From contig JAKSRC010000013.1 in NCBI GenBank assembly GCA_024403855.1, positions 1 through 55,391 of the forward strand: 55,391 bases of DNA. The letters are read 5' to 3'. The position numbers and the translations under genes were made by a program. Below, piece by piece: positions 33,393 through 42,481 of the stretch (positions within the stretch are counted from its first letter, which is position 1; every line of letters starts with the position of its first letter). Origin of the DNA: Saccharofermentans sp. GTDB lineage: Bacteria; Bacillota; Clostridia; Saccharofermentanales; Saccharofermentanaceae. Under the pieces are notes generated by a model. The model was given only the letters and a program-made list of their open reading frames with translations, did not search any database and was not told the DNA's origin.

Positions 33393-34448
33393 TCAGCCAA
33401 GCCTCTTTGCATTAGCGATAAGATCAGGGGTGATAGTCTTCGTCATAGCAAGACCTTCTTCGATATCAACATCGGTAATCTCGTTATGCTTCTCAACTAT
33501 CAGTCTGTTAAATCTCTTCTCAACAAGACAATCAATAGCCTTGATACCCATAAGGCTTGCAGTCGTTCTGTCTCTCAATGTCGGAGAGCCGCCTCTCTGC
33601 AAGTGACCAAGAATTGTAGGACGGGACTCAATGCCGGTTGCTGCTTCGATCTGCTTTGCAATATCTTCAGCTGAGCCTACGCCTTCAGCTACGATAACGA
33701 TATAGTGCTTCTTACCTGTATTTCTGCCGTCAAGGATAACTCTCAAAACATCCTTGTTGAAATCATAAGGAACTTCAGGAATAAGGATGCTTTCAGCACC
33801 TGTAGCAATACCAACGTTAAGTGCAATCCAGCCAGCATGTCTGCCCATTACTTCGATAACGCTGCAACGCTCGTGAGAAGAAGCTGTGTCTCTCAACTTA
33901 TCGATGCACTGCATTGCAGTATTCATAGCAGTGTCATAACCGATTGTATATTCTGTGGAAGCGATATCGTTATCAATCGTACCAGGCAAACCGATAACAG
34001 GCATACCGAGTCTTGCCAAACATCTTGCGCCCTTATAAGAACCGTCACCACCGATTACGACAAGAGCATCAAGTTCATAAGCTTCCATCATTCTGGCACC
34101 CTTAAGAACGCCTTCATCAGTCATGAAAGACTTTGATCTTGCAGTCATGAGGAAAGTACCGCCTCTCTGCAAAGTCTCTGAAACGCTTCTGCTGTCGAGC
34201 TGCTTTATCTCGCCTTTCCAAAGGCCGTGATAGCCTCTGGTTACACCATACATTTCAAAACCGGCATTAATACCTGCTCTAACAACGGATCTTATTGCGG
34301 CATTCATGCCCGGAGCGTCACCGCCGCTGGTAAGGACACCAACACGCTTAATAGGCTCAACAGTGCTCTTATCAACTTCATCGTAATTTAAAGCCTTAAG
34401 AGTGCTGATAGCAGGAAGGTTGCTCTCGTCATAAAGAAGTCTGCCCAT
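33393..34448 (-). CDS. pfkA: 6-phosphofructokinase, ATP type
   Basis: PfkA catalyses the committed step of glycolysis, fructose-6-phosphate to the 1,6-bisphosphate. The 351 residues contain RVGVLTSGGDAPGMNAAIR, GGDGSYKGA and LPGTIDNDI; the glycine residues in GGDGS and PGTIDND indicate ATP, not pyrophosphate, as donor. MGRHAGWIA and GHLQRGGSPTLRDR follow. A 32-residue N-terminal extension precedes the normal start of the family; GGAGG lies seven bases before its ATG, so the extension appears real. It has its own promoter downstream of sir2 and dnaE, and a dnaE-pfkA neighbourhood is common in Firmicutes. Confidence 0.97.
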   Translation of the reverse strand: MGRLLYDESNLPAISTLKALNYDEVDKSTVEPIKRVGVLTSGGDAPGMNAAIRSVVRAGINAGFEMYGVTRGYHGLWKGEIKQLDSRSVSETLQRGGTFLMTARSKSFMTDEGVLKGARMMEAYELDALVVIGGDGSYKGARCLARLGMPVIGLPGTIDNDIASTEYTIGYDTAMNTAMQCIDKLRDTASSHERCSVIEVMGRHAGWIALNVGIATGAESILIPEVPYDFNKDVLRVILDGRNTGKKHYIVIVAEGVGSAEDIAKQIEAATGIESRPTILGHLQRGGSPTLRDRTTASLMGIKAIDCLVEKRFNRLIVEKHNEITDVDIEEGLAMTKTITPDLIANAKRLG

Positions 34449-34485
34449 AATAATGCCTCCGAAACATCGAAAATAATCAAGGCTA

Positions 34486-34494
34486 ATTATACAC
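34486..34494 (-). promoter_or_regulatory. Extended -10 promoter of pfkA
   Basis: On the minus strand TGTATAAT (ends 34486) lies about 38 bases before the ATG. A weak -35 (TTAAAC, about 18 bases upstream) is possible. Confidence 0.55.
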
Positions 34495-34552
34495 TAAATA
34501 ATAAATAAGGTTTAATGTCGGGTATTTGCCAAAATATGAAGAACAAAATCAA

Positions 34553-35305
34553 TTAATTCTGTTCAAGTGTAATCGAATCCAAAACCTCAGTAATGTTGTC
34601 ATGAAATACGAGTTGCGCATTTCTGTCAGCAAAAGTCTTATCTTTGTTGATAACTATCAGATATCTGCCGCTAAAATCATAAGCCAGTGATGCTGCTGGC
34701 TGAACGGCAAGAGATGTTCCTCCGATTATCAGGCAGTCCGCCCTGAAAACGAGTCTTTTCGACTCTATCCAGGCTGTTTGAGGTAATCCTTCGCCATACA
34801 ATGTAACATCTGGCCTTACCATGCCACCGCACTTCGGACACTTTGGGATTGTCTCACCGGATTTGAATATAAAATCGAAAGCATATTTCTCATGGCATTT
34901 CATGCAGTAATTACGGAAAGTGGTTCCGTGTACTTCCTGCACATTCTTACTTCCCGCTCTCTGATGAAGGCCATCAATATTCTGCGTGATTATTCCATCA
35001 AGCTTTCCGGCTTTTTCCATCTCTGCCAGCTTATAGTGTGCTCTATTAGGCTCGATTCCGGCAGTATTAAGCTTCTGTCTGTAAAACTCATAGAACACTT
35101 CAGGGTGATCCACCAGACAATCTATACTTAGGAGATATTCCGGACTATATCTGTCGAACTTGACATCGTGCTGATTATAAAGCCCGTCTTTGCTTCTGAA
35201 ATCCGGAATTCCACTCTCTGTCGATACACCGGCTCCACCAAAGAAAACAATGTGATTGCTCTCTCTTATCATTCTGTTCAATTCAGCAACTTTGAAATCG
35301 TCCAT
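34553..35305 (-). CDS. Sir2-family NAD-dependent protein deacylase
   Basis: This enzyme removes acyl groups from lysines using NAD. The 250 residues show GAGVSTESGIPDFRS (about 24-38), ITQNIDGLHQRAGS with the catalytic His, EVHGT, a zinc ribbon CMKC...CPKC, and VRPDVTLYGEGLP. The fold is that of a stand-alone sirtuin with no fused effector, so a defence role is not suggested. It starts 11 bases after dnaE and belongs to the same transcription unit as uvrB and dnaE. Deacetylase, desuccinylase or other acyl specificity is not assigned. Confidence 0.95.
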   Translation of the reverse strand: MDDFKVAELNRMIRESNHIVFFGGAGVSTESGIPDFRSKDGLYNQHDVKFDRYSPEYLLSIDCLVDHPEVFYEFYRQKLNTAGIEPNRAHYKLAEMEKAGKLDGIITQNIDGLHQRAGSKNVQEVHGTTFRNYCMKCHEKYAFDFIFKSGETIPKCPKCGGMVRPDVTLYGEGLPQTAWIESKRLVFRADCLIIGGTSLAVQPAASLAYDFSGRYLIVINKDKTFADRNAQLVFHDNITEVLDSITLEQN

Positions 35306-35316
35306 GATAACCTCCT

Positions 35317-38300
35317 TTACTTGATTTCCAAATTATCTTCGCCAACAAGCTCCATAAGTTTCTTAAGCACGGACTCTTCGAGAGTAATGCTGCACATATT
35401 GTCCAATCTGAGCACGCTCTTATCCGCCTCGAAAAGCACTTCTACAGGGACATTTCCATGGAAATAAGCAAGGAAATTCAAAAGCCTGTTAAAGCCTTTG
35501 GAATCAGGGCGTCCTGCATAATGAATTCTAACGATATGTTCGCCGGATTCAGCAACGGCAGGTTTTACAGATTCTTTTGAAGGAGCAGATGACGGTTTGG
35601 AACTGAATCCTACCTGCTTTTCCTGTCTGGTAGTTACAACGCCGCCTCTTTCTCTTAATGCAGTCTGATATCCTCTGTCATTTCTTATTCTGCTAAGAAG
35701 AGTCGGATCATCGGACAACTCGAAAAGACTGTCAGCAAACATTGAAAGCTCGCCACCTTCTCTCATCTGTCTTCTTCCGACAAAGAGGTATGGCTTATTC
35801 TTTTCTACCATTCGATTATATGTATCGAAATTCTTTCCAAAGAGCAAAACTTCAAAAGAACCACTTAAATCTTCACAGGCAATTGTGCTCATCATGGTCT
35901 TTTTCTTCGTATAACCGGTATGCTTATCTGTAACCATACCGCACATTGCAACCTGCTTATTGTCATCCAAAGCATCACTTCCTGAAAGAGCAAGAATATC
36001 CGATGCTTCAGACATATCAAAGGTTGTAATCTCAGACATAAGCTTTGTGTAAGAAGCCAGAGGATTTCCAGAAAGGTATATGCCAACCATCTCCTTCTCG
36101 TATCCAAGCTTCTGGGCCTCCGGATATTCTTCAATATCCGGAATAAAAATCTGTGGCATGGCATCCTTAGTATCGCCGAAATCAAACAGCGATAACTGGC
36201 CTTCAATATTACGGCTTTCACTATGCGAGATTCTGTCTAATTCAGTCTGAACACAAGCCGTCATCTGAGCTCTTGTAAGGCCAAAAGAATCCATACACGA
36301 AGCGAGTATCAAAGCTTCAGCAACATTCTTTTTAACGCCAATCTTTGCACCTCTGACAACAAAATCTTCAAAGGACTTAAAATCACCGTTCTTCTTTCTG
36401 TCGCTTAATATATCAAGGACAGCGCCTTCACCGACATTCTTGATGACAGCAAGTCCGATACGTATTTTACGCTCACCTTCAGTAGTAAAACGCTCGCGGC
36501 TCTTATTGATATCAGGCGGCAAAACCTCTATTCCCATAGATGGACAACAGGAAATGTAATATGCAGCCTTGCCGAGGTCATTTCTAAATGAATTAAGAGT
36601 AGCTGCCATAAATTCAGTTGGATAGTAGTACTTGAAGAATGCAGTCCAATAACCAACGACAGCGTAGCAGGCAGCGTGCGATTTATTAAATGCGTATCCT
36701 GCAAATCCGGCAACATCATCAAAGATCTTGGCAGCAGTCTTTTCAGGTACGCCACGTTTGATACAACCATCAATCTGACGGCCCTTGTCATCAACTCCGC
36801 CATAGATGAAGAGATTTCTGTAATTCTCCATTATGGACTTTTTCTTCTTACTCATCGCACGTCTGATGTTATCAGACTGTCCCATCGAGAAACCGGCAAG
36901 ATCTCTTACTATCTGCATAACCTGTTCCTGATAGATAGCGCAGCCATATGTTACATTCAGGATTGGCTCTAAAAGCGGATGGTCGTAAGTGATATGTGAA
37001 GGATTCTTTTTGCAGTCCACATATCTTGGAATCTGATCCATAGGGCCAGGTCTGTAAAGCGAGATACCGGCGATAATATCTTCAAGGTTGCCAGGCTCAA
37101 GCTGCTTCATGAATGAAGTCATGCCACGGCTTTCAAGCTGGAATATACCGATAGTCTCTCCTCTTCCAATCATCTTATATATTTCAGGATCATCTAACGG
37201 AATCCTGTCGAGTGATATTTCCTTGCCGTAATTCTCTTTTACAAGTTCAACACAGTCCTGTAATACAGTAAGTGTACGGAGTCCCAAAAAGTCGAATTTA
37301 AGAAGTCCGATGCTCTCGACATCAGCTTTTGCAAACTGCTCAGCGACAGTACCGTCATTTACGGCAAGAGGTGCAATCTCAGTGATATCTTTACCGGAAA
37401 TAATAATTCCTGCGGCGTGCGTTCCTGCGTTTCTCGGAAGACCTTCAACGCGCATAGCCATATCAATAACTTTATGTGCTTCAGGATCACTTTCGTATGC
37501 TTCTCTGAATTCTGTGCTTACAGACAAAGCCTGTTTAAGATTCATTCCAATTGAAAAAGGAATCATCTTCGTAAGCTTATTACTCTGTGCGATCGGCATA
37601 TTAAGAACTCTTGCAACATCCTTTACTGCCTGCCTTGCAGCAAGGGTTCCAAAAGTAATTACATGTGCAACTCTCGACTTGCCGTATTTCTCAGTAACGT
37701 AATCAATTGCAACCTGTCTTCTTTCGTCGTTGAAGTCAACGTCAAAGTCCGGCATCGACACTCTTTCAACGTTAAGGAATCGCTCAAAAACAAGTCCATA
37801 TTTTATCGGATCGATGTCAGTAATACCGACAGCATAAGCAACCAAAGAACCCGCGCCGGATCCTCTTCCCGGACCTACCGTAACATCATGAGTCTTTGCA
37901 TAATTTATAAAGTCCCAGACTATGAGATAGTAATCCGTATATCCCATGTTGTTGATAACAGAAAGCTCATATTCAGCACGCTTCAGGTAATCGTCGACGC
38001 TTCCTGTTGGAGGCGTTATTTCAAAGCGCTTCTTAAGGCCTTTATATGTAAGATCAGAGAGGTATTCTTTATTATCTTTGAATCCTTCAGGAATCTCATA
38101 TACAGGAAGATGTATTGTCTCGAAATCATATTCGGCATTACACATTTCGGAGATCTTGATCGTGTTATCAATCGCTTCTGAAAGTTCCGGAAAAAATCTT
38201 CTCATTTCAGTCTCAGATTTAACATAGAATTCATTGCAGGACATACGCATTCTATTCTCATCGTCGATTCTGGCTGCCGTAGAAATGCAAAGGAGAATAT

Positions 38301-38964
38301 CCTGTGCTTCATAATCTTCCTTCATCAGGTAATGACAGTCATTTGTGGCTACAAGAGGAATACCTGTCTCATTTGAAAGCTTGACTAAAGCAGCATTAAC
38401 TTTTGCCTGTTCAGGAGTAGTATTCGCCTGAATCTCAAGATAATAATTACCGCGTCCGAAAAGCTTGTCATACCAGAGTGCTGTCTGGGCAGCTTTCTCA
38501 GTCTCCCCTGAAAGAATCAGTGAAGGTAATTTACCGGCTATACAGGCTGAAAGGCATATGAGGCCATCGTGCCATTTCTCCAACAGTTCTTCATCGATTC
38601 TGGGGCGTCTGTAAAAGCCTTCGGTAAAACCAGCTGAGACAAGTCTGTTGAGATTTGCCAGTCCCTGATTATTCTTGGCAAGAAGAACCAAGTGGTTATA
38701 GTATTTGTCATCCCTTCCCGGAACAACAGTCTTATCAAATCTGGAACCGGGTGCTACATAAACCTCACAGCCAATAATCGGATGAATACCGTTAGCTTTC
38801 ATCTCTCTATAGAAAGATACGGCACCATACATTACGCCATGATCAGTTATAGCGCATGAAGTCATGCCCATTTCTTTAAGTCTTGCGGCAAGATCTTTAA
38901 TCTTTATCGCACCGTCAAGAAGACTGTATTCAGTATGAAGATGTAAGTGACAAAAGCCGCTCAT
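35317..38964 (-). CDS. dnaE: DNA polymerase III alpha subunit
   Basis: This is the C-family replicative or error-prone polymerase. The 1215 residues start with a PHP domain (HLHLHTEYSLLDGA; residues 6-19). The palm carries the metal aspartates in PDFDVDFND, and a third aspartate lies in GLLKFDFLGLRTL. A thumb and fingers follow (EQVMQIVRDLAGFSMGQSD; AFNKSHAACYAVV), then helix-hairpin-helix and OB regions. It is the DnaE type, not PolC; PolC is not in the window. The ATG shares a base with the uvrB stop (TAATG), and uvrB-dnaE-sir2 are probably one SOS-controlled unit. Confidence 0.97.
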   Translation of the reverse strand: MSGFCHLHLHTEYSLLDGAIKIKDLAARLKEMGMTSCAITDHGVMYGAVSFYREMKANGIHPIIGCEVYVAPGSRFDKTVVPGRDDKYYNHLVLLAKNNQGLANLNRLVSAGFTEGFYRRPRIDEELLEKWHDGLICLSACIAGKLPSLILSGETEKAAQTALWYDKLFGRGNYYLEIQANTTPEQAKVNAALVKLSNETGIPLVATNDCHYLMKEDYEAQDILLCISTAARIDDENRMRMSCNEFYVKSETEMRRFFPELSEAIDNTIKISEMCNAEYDFETIHLPVYEIPEGFKDNKEYLSDLTYKGLKKRFEITPPTGSVDDYLKRAEYELSVINNMGYTDYYLIVWDFINYAKTHDVTVGPGRGSGAGSLVAYAVGITDIDPIKYGLVFERFLNVERVSMPDFDVDFNDERRQVAIDYVTEKYGKSRVAHVITFGTLAARQAVKDVARVLNMPIAQSNKLTKMIPFSIGMNLKQALSVSTEFREAYESDPEAHKVIDMAMRVEGLPRNAGTHAAGIIISGKDITEIAPLAVNDGTVAEQFAKADVESIGLLKFDFLGLRTLTVLQDCVELVKENYGKEISLDRIPLDDPEIYKMIGRGETIGIFQLESRGMTSFMKQLEPGNLEDIIAGISLYRPGPMDQIPRYVDCKKNPSHITYDHPLLEPILNVTYGCAIYQEQVMQIVRDLAGFSMGQSDNIRRAMSKKKKSIMENYRNLFIYGGVDDKGRQIDGCIKRGVPEKTAAKIFDDVAGFAGYAFNKSHAACYAVVGYWTAFFKYYYPTEFMAATLNSFRNDLGKAAYYISCCPSMGIEVLPPDINKSRERFTTEGERKIRIGLAVIKNVGEGAVLDILSDRKKNGDFKSFEDFVVRGAKIGVKKNVAEALILASCMDSFGLTRAQMTACVQTELDRISHSESRNIEGQLSLFDFGDTKDAMPQIFIPDIEEYPEAQKLGYEKEMVGIYLSGNPLASYTKLMSEITTFDMSEASDILALSGSDALDDNKQVAMCGMVTDKHTGYTKKKTMMSTIACEDLSGSFEVLLFGKNFDTYNRMVEKNKPYLFVGRRQMREGGELSMFADSLFELSDDPTLLSRIRNDRGYQTALRERGGVVTTRQEKQVGFSSKPSSAPSKESVKPAVAESGEHIVRIHYAGRPDSKGFNRLLNFLAYFHGNVPVEVLFEADKSVLRLDNMCSITLEESVLKKLMELVGEDNLEIK

Positions 38965-40982
38965 TACTTCTTTCCTTTAAGTTCAATAATTATGTCTCTG
39001 ATCTCAGCTGCCTTCTCAAAATCAAGATCCTTGGCAGCCTTAGTCATCTCAGCTGTAAGCTTATCAATAAGCTTCTTGTTATCTTCCTCGGTACCACCAG
39101 AAACGCCGTCATTAATAAGTCTTGTGGCATCAATACCACCCTTAGCGCCCTTGCCACGGCTCTTGGTACCGGAATCCTTGCTGTTTTCAGCAACAATATC
39201 GAAGACGTCTCTTACGGCCTTCTTAATGGTCTTAGGAGTAATATTGTTGGCTTTATTGTATTCCTGCTGGATATTCCTTCTGCGGTTAGTCTCAGATACG
39301 GCTCTCATCATAGAATCCGTAACTTCGTCAGCATAAAGGATTACTCGTCCGTGATCGTTACGGGCACAGCGTCCGATTATCTGGATAAGAGAACGTTCAG
39401 ATCTTAAGAAGCCTTCCTTATCAGCATCAAGAATCATCAACAAAGATACTTCCGGAAGATCGATACCTTCTCTGAGGAGATTAATACCGACGATTACATC
39501 GATCTCATCATTTCTTAACTGATTTAATATCTGCATACGCTCAACAGTCTTGATGTCGGAGTGGAGATATGTGACTCTGATATTCTCCTTCTTAAGGAAG
39601 TCAGTAAGATCTTCTGCCATCCTCTTCGTGAGCGTCATTATAAGGCTCTTATCGCCTCTTTCCTTCTGCGCTTTAAGTTCAGCTAAGATATCTTCAATCT
39701 GGCCTTCAACAGGTCTTACGAAGATCTCAGGTTCAAGAAGGCCCGTCGGTCTTATCATCTGCTCGACTATCTGTTCACTATGTTCGTTCTCATAATCAGC
39801 AGGTGTCGCACTTACAAAAACAGTCTGTCCCATTCGTTCTTCAAATTCAGGGAATCTCAATGGCCTGTTATCGTATGCTGAAGGCAGTCTGAAGCCATAT
39901 TGTACAAGCATATCTTTCCTTGATCTGTCACCGTTATACATGGCACCGACCTGAGGAATAGTCTGATGCGACTCATCGATAAACAAAAGGAAATCATCCG
40001 GGAAGAAGTCCATCAGAGTGCAAGGGGGCTCACCCTCTTCTCTTCCTGCTATGTGACGGGAATAATTCTCAATTCCTTTGCAAAAACCTGTCTCCCTCAG
40101 CATATCCATATCATAACGGGTACGCTGCTCAAGACGGTATGCTGCAATCATATCTCCGGCTTCTCTTAACTCGTTAAGCCTTACCTCAAGTTCAGCTTCG
40201 ATTCTGTCGATAGCTTTATTAAGCTTGGCTCTGCCGGTCGCATAGTGGGAAGCCGGGAAAAGCTCAATATAATCCTTGGTAAATTCAGTCTTTCCGGTTA
40301 TCGCATCAACATAACTGATTTTGTCAATCTCATCGCCAAAGAAGCTGATTCTTGTAAGAGTATGTTCGGAATCAGGCGTCCATATATCGATGATATCGCC
40401 CTTCCTTCTAAATGATCCTCTGACGAGATCAAAGTCATTACGCGTATATTGCATATTAATGAGCTGACCCATGACAGTATCCATAGGAATCTCAAGTCCT
40501 GTCTCGAGCATAAGAGCCAAGGACAAATAGTCTTCCTTCTCACCGATACCGTAAATACAGGAAACAGAAGCCACAATAATAACGTCATCCCTAGTCAGGA
40601 GTGATTTGGTAGCTTCGTGACGCATACGGTCGATCTCATCATTAATGGATGAATCTTTCTCAATGTAAGTATCAGTAGCAGCGATATATGCTTCAGGCTG
40701 ATAGTAATCGTAATAGGATATGAAGTATTCAACAGCATTCTCAGGGAACAACTCCTTAAATTCAGCATAGAGCTGACCTGCCAGAGTCTTATTATGGGCA
40801 AGCACAAGAGTCGGTCTTTGTACTCGCTCAATTATGTTGGCCATAGTAAAAGTCTTACCGGATCCAGTAACACCCAAAAGAGTCTGGGCGCGCTTTCCGT
40901 CCATAATACCCTTAACTAAGCTGTTAATTGCCTCAGGCTGGTCGCCCGATGGCTTAAAATCAGAATGCAATACGAAGCTCAT
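38964..40982 (-). CDS. uvrB: UvrABC excision nuclease subunit B
   Basis: UvrB is the damage-verifying helicase of nucleotide excision repair. From the ATG at 40982 the protein has 672 residues. Motifs are LLGVTGSGKTFTMANII (Walker A), YYDYYQPEAYI (beta-hairpin), DESHQ-type DEAD box FIDESHQTIPQVG, helicase motifs LLREGIDLPEVSLL and QIIGRCARN, and a C-terminal UVR domain (EMTKAAKDLDFEKAAEIRD). The longer frame from 41030 is rejected because the promoter's -10 lies at 41031-41036, so that ATG would be outside the mRNA. An SOS box lies inside this promoter. Confidence 0.98.
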   Translation of the reverse strand: MSFVLHSDFKPSGDQPEAINSLVKGIMDGKRAQTLLGVTGSGKTFTMANIIERVQRPTLVLAHNKTLAGQLYAEFKELFPENAVEYFISYYDYYQPEAYIAATDTYIEKDSSINDEIDRMRHEATKSLLTRDDVIIVASVSCIYGIGEKEDYLSLALMLETGLEIPMDTVMGQLINMQYTRNDFDLVRGSFRRKGDIIDIWTPDSEHTLTRISFFGDEIDKISYVDAITGKTEFTKDYIELFPASHYATGRAKLNKAIDRIEAELEVRLNELREAGDMIAAYRLEQRTRYDMDMLRETGFCKGIENYSRHIAGREEGEPPCTLMDFFPDDFLLFIDESHQTIPQVGAMYNGDRSRKDMLVQYGFRLPSAYDNRPLRFPEFEERMGQTVFVSATPADYENEHSEQIVEQMIRPTGLLEPEIFVRPVEGQIEDILAELKAQKERGDKSLIMTLTKRMAEDLTDFLKKENIRVTYLHSDIKTVERMQILNQLRNDEIDVIVGINLLREGIDLPEVSLLMILDADKEGFLRSERSLIQIIGRCARNDHGRVILYADEVTDSMMRAVSETNRRRNIQQEYNKANNITPKTIKKAVRDVFDIVAENSKDSGTKSRGKGAKGGIDATRLINDGVSGGTEEDNKKLIDKLTAEMTKAAKDLDFEKAAEIRDIIIELKGKK

Positions 40983-41030
40983 AATCCTAAATAACCATTC
41001 CAGATAAATATACGTTTTTCTTACGGTCAA

Positions 41031-41059
41031 ATTATAGAACGTTTGTTCTCAGGTATCAA
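41031..41059 (-). promoter_or_regulatory. Sigma-A promoter of uvrB
   Basis: On the minus strand TTGATA (41059-41054), a 17-base spacer and TATAAT (41036-41031) give a strong promoter. The SOS box occupies most of the spacer. Confidence 0.85.
41037..41048. promoter_or_regulatory. LexA/SOS box in the uvrB promoter
   Basis: GAACGTTTGTTC fits the Gram-positive LexA consensus GAACnnnnGTTC exactly. It lies between the -35 and -10 of uvrB. lexA itself is not in the window. Confidence 0.85.
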
Positions 41060-41088
41060 TACTTCCTAGTTGTTTTGGAAACATTGTG

Positions 41089-41778
41089 TTATGTCTTTCT
41101 TTTGAGAGTCTTCAGATATGCCTTCTGTTCAGGAGTAATTCTGTAACTTTCAACAGCTTTCTGAATCGTTTTATTATGTGTCCACTTATCAAGCTTTTGC
41201 TGCTCAATAAAAGGCAAAGTCGAGTCGTACTGCTTAGCAAGGGCAGTTGCAAAATACCAGGCAATCATCATATTTAGGTAGTATTCAGAAGATCTTATTT
41301 TCGCGACCTTGGTAAGATATGAAGTCTTAAAGTCTTCATTAAGGAAATGCTCCATAAGCATACCGATTGCAAATCTTTTTACATATATCTGATCTGACTT
41401 GAGCCATTTATCTATATATTCAAGCAGAGTAGCTTTGTTCTTCTTGAATACCTTGGGTGAAAGCTGATCACAGGTCGCCCAGTTATCAACATACGGAAGA
41501 AATTCATCTACAAGTCTCACACAGGTATCCATGTCTTTCATTGTCGAAAGGATGAAAGAATGAAGCTGGTTCTCTTCAAAATACTTGTGAGGAAGATCAT
41601 TAAGAAATATGGAAATGTCCTCCCTCTTCGAAAACTCTTTGGCAAGAGCCCTCAAAGCAGGCGTTCTGACACCAATAATCGCATTCTCATCAATGTTTGG
41701 AATTATGGTTATCTGCATTTCGCGATAGCCATCGTCATGAAGTTTCTTAAGTTCTTCAAGTACTTCAGACGTAATCAT
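41089..41778 (-). CDS. DNA alkylation repair protein (AlkD-like HEAT repeats)
   Basis: This 229-residue all-helical protein fits the AlkC/AlkD family of HEAT-repeat DNA glycosylases. Features include IGVRTPALRALAKEFSK, FEENQLHSFILSTMKD, VDNWATCDQLSPKVFKK (helix with the Asp/Trp expected near the active site) and IYVKRFAIGMLMEHFL. It would remove bulky or cationic N3- and N7-alkyl purines. It starts 6 bases after the DUF212 gene and ends about 30 bases before the uvrB promoter. Co-location with uvrB suggests a DNA-repair neighbourhood. Confidence 0.88.
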   Translation of the reverse strand: MITSEVLEELKKLHDDGYREMQITIIPNIDENAIIGVRTPALRALAKEFSKREDISIFLNDLPHKYFEENQLHSFILSTMKDMDTCVRLVDEFLPYVDNWATCDQLSPKVFKKNKATLLEYIDKWLKSDQIYVKRFAIGMLMEHFLNEDFKTSYLTKVAKIRSSEYYLNMMIAWYFATALAKQYDSTLPFIEQQKLDKWTHNKTIQKAVESYRITPEQKAYLKTLKRKT

Positions 41779-41784
41779 ATGGCA

Positions 41785-42246
41785 TCAGAAAATGAGATAC
41801 ATCAATACAGAAGTTACAACGCCCAAAAGACCGCCTGCTGCAACCTGCAAAGGAGTGTGGCCAAGGAGTTCCTTGAGTTTCTCTTCATTAGGAAGATCAG
41901 TACCTGTTACCTTCTCAAACATTTCAGCCATAACATTCAGAAGCTCTGCCTGCTTACCTGCCTGATATCTTACATTCATTGCATCATGCATAACTACAAT
42001 TGCTACGATGGTAGCAACTGCAAACGGAGCAGAATTAAAACCTTCGTAAAGACCGGCAGCAACAGCAACAGATGTAACAGTTGCAGAATGTCCACTGGGC
42101 ATTCCTCCGTCGCCGAAAAGTCTTTCAATGCTGAACTTCTTGGTGAGTATCAGGTTGTTGATGCACTTTAATACCTGTGCGATAAACCATGAAACCACAC
42201 CAACTATTAATATCTTGTTAGTTATTATCTGCAGAAGGAAATCCAT
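41785..42246 (-). CDS. DUF212 / divergent PAP2-family membrane protein
   Basis: The 153-residue protein has about four membrane helices and the family motif MPSGHSATVTSV, followed by VMHDAMNVRYQAGKQAE. It resembles YuiD of Bacillus, a divergent acid-phosphatase/haloperoxidase relative of unknown function. An RBS of AAAGGGA precedes the ATG. A minus-strand TATAAT at 42285-42290 and the obgE terminator just upstream suggest that it starts its own transcript, running into the alkD-like gene. Confidence 0.88.
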   Translation of the reverse strand: MDFLLQIITNKILIVGVVSWFIAQVLKCINNLILTKKFSIERLFGDGGMPSGHSATVTSVAVAAGLYEGFNSAPFAVATIVAIVVMHDAMNVRYQAGKQAELLNVMAEMFEKVTGTDLPNEEKLKELLGHTPLQVAAGGLLGVVTSVLMYLIF

Positions 42247-42321
42247 ACTATCCCTTTCAATTCCAAAGTCACAATTTATTTTACATTATAAAAATTAAAA
42301 AAAGAACTAAAAAATGCAATT

Positions 42322-42356
42322 AACAAAAAGATGCCGTAGCTTTCACTACGGCATCT
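42322..42356 (-). terminator. Strong terminator between obgE and the DUF212 gene
   Basis: AGATGCCGTAG, loop, CTACGGCATCT is a perfect 11-bp stem, followed on the minus strand by TTTTTGTTAATT. It lies about 125 bases after the obgE stop. Confidence 0.9.
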
Positions 42357-42481
42357 ACAAACAAACTCAAAACTTATATATACGCTACTCGCCTTTACAT
42401 GAATGATAATACAGTACAATAAAGGCATCACTAGGGAACATTTGTTAACAATTCGTAAACACGGTCCCAAATAGCGAAAAT
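42357..42481 (-). other. Structured 3' region after obgE
   Basis: This 125-base stretch is unusually long for a 3' UTR. It contains GCCTTT/AAAGGC arms (42391-42396 and 42421-42426) and an imperfect inverted repeat around GTTAAC (about 42433-42467). No supported ORF or ribosome binding site is present. It could hold an RNA element or small RNA ending at the terminator at 42322-42356. Confidence 0.35.

Noticed and set aside
34553..35305. Sir2 and HerA as a defence pair
   Set aside because: The genes are 30 kb apart, the sirtuin is a canonical small deacylase in a DNA-repair operon, and no effector fusion is seen.
40983..41030. Longer uvrB start at 41030
   Set aside because: The promoter -10 lies at 41031-41036, so the ATG would not be transcribed; the family start fits 40982.
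41560..42171. Plus-strand ORF of 203 residues
   Set aside because: It is antisense to the well-supported AlkD-like and DUF212 genes and has unusual composition.
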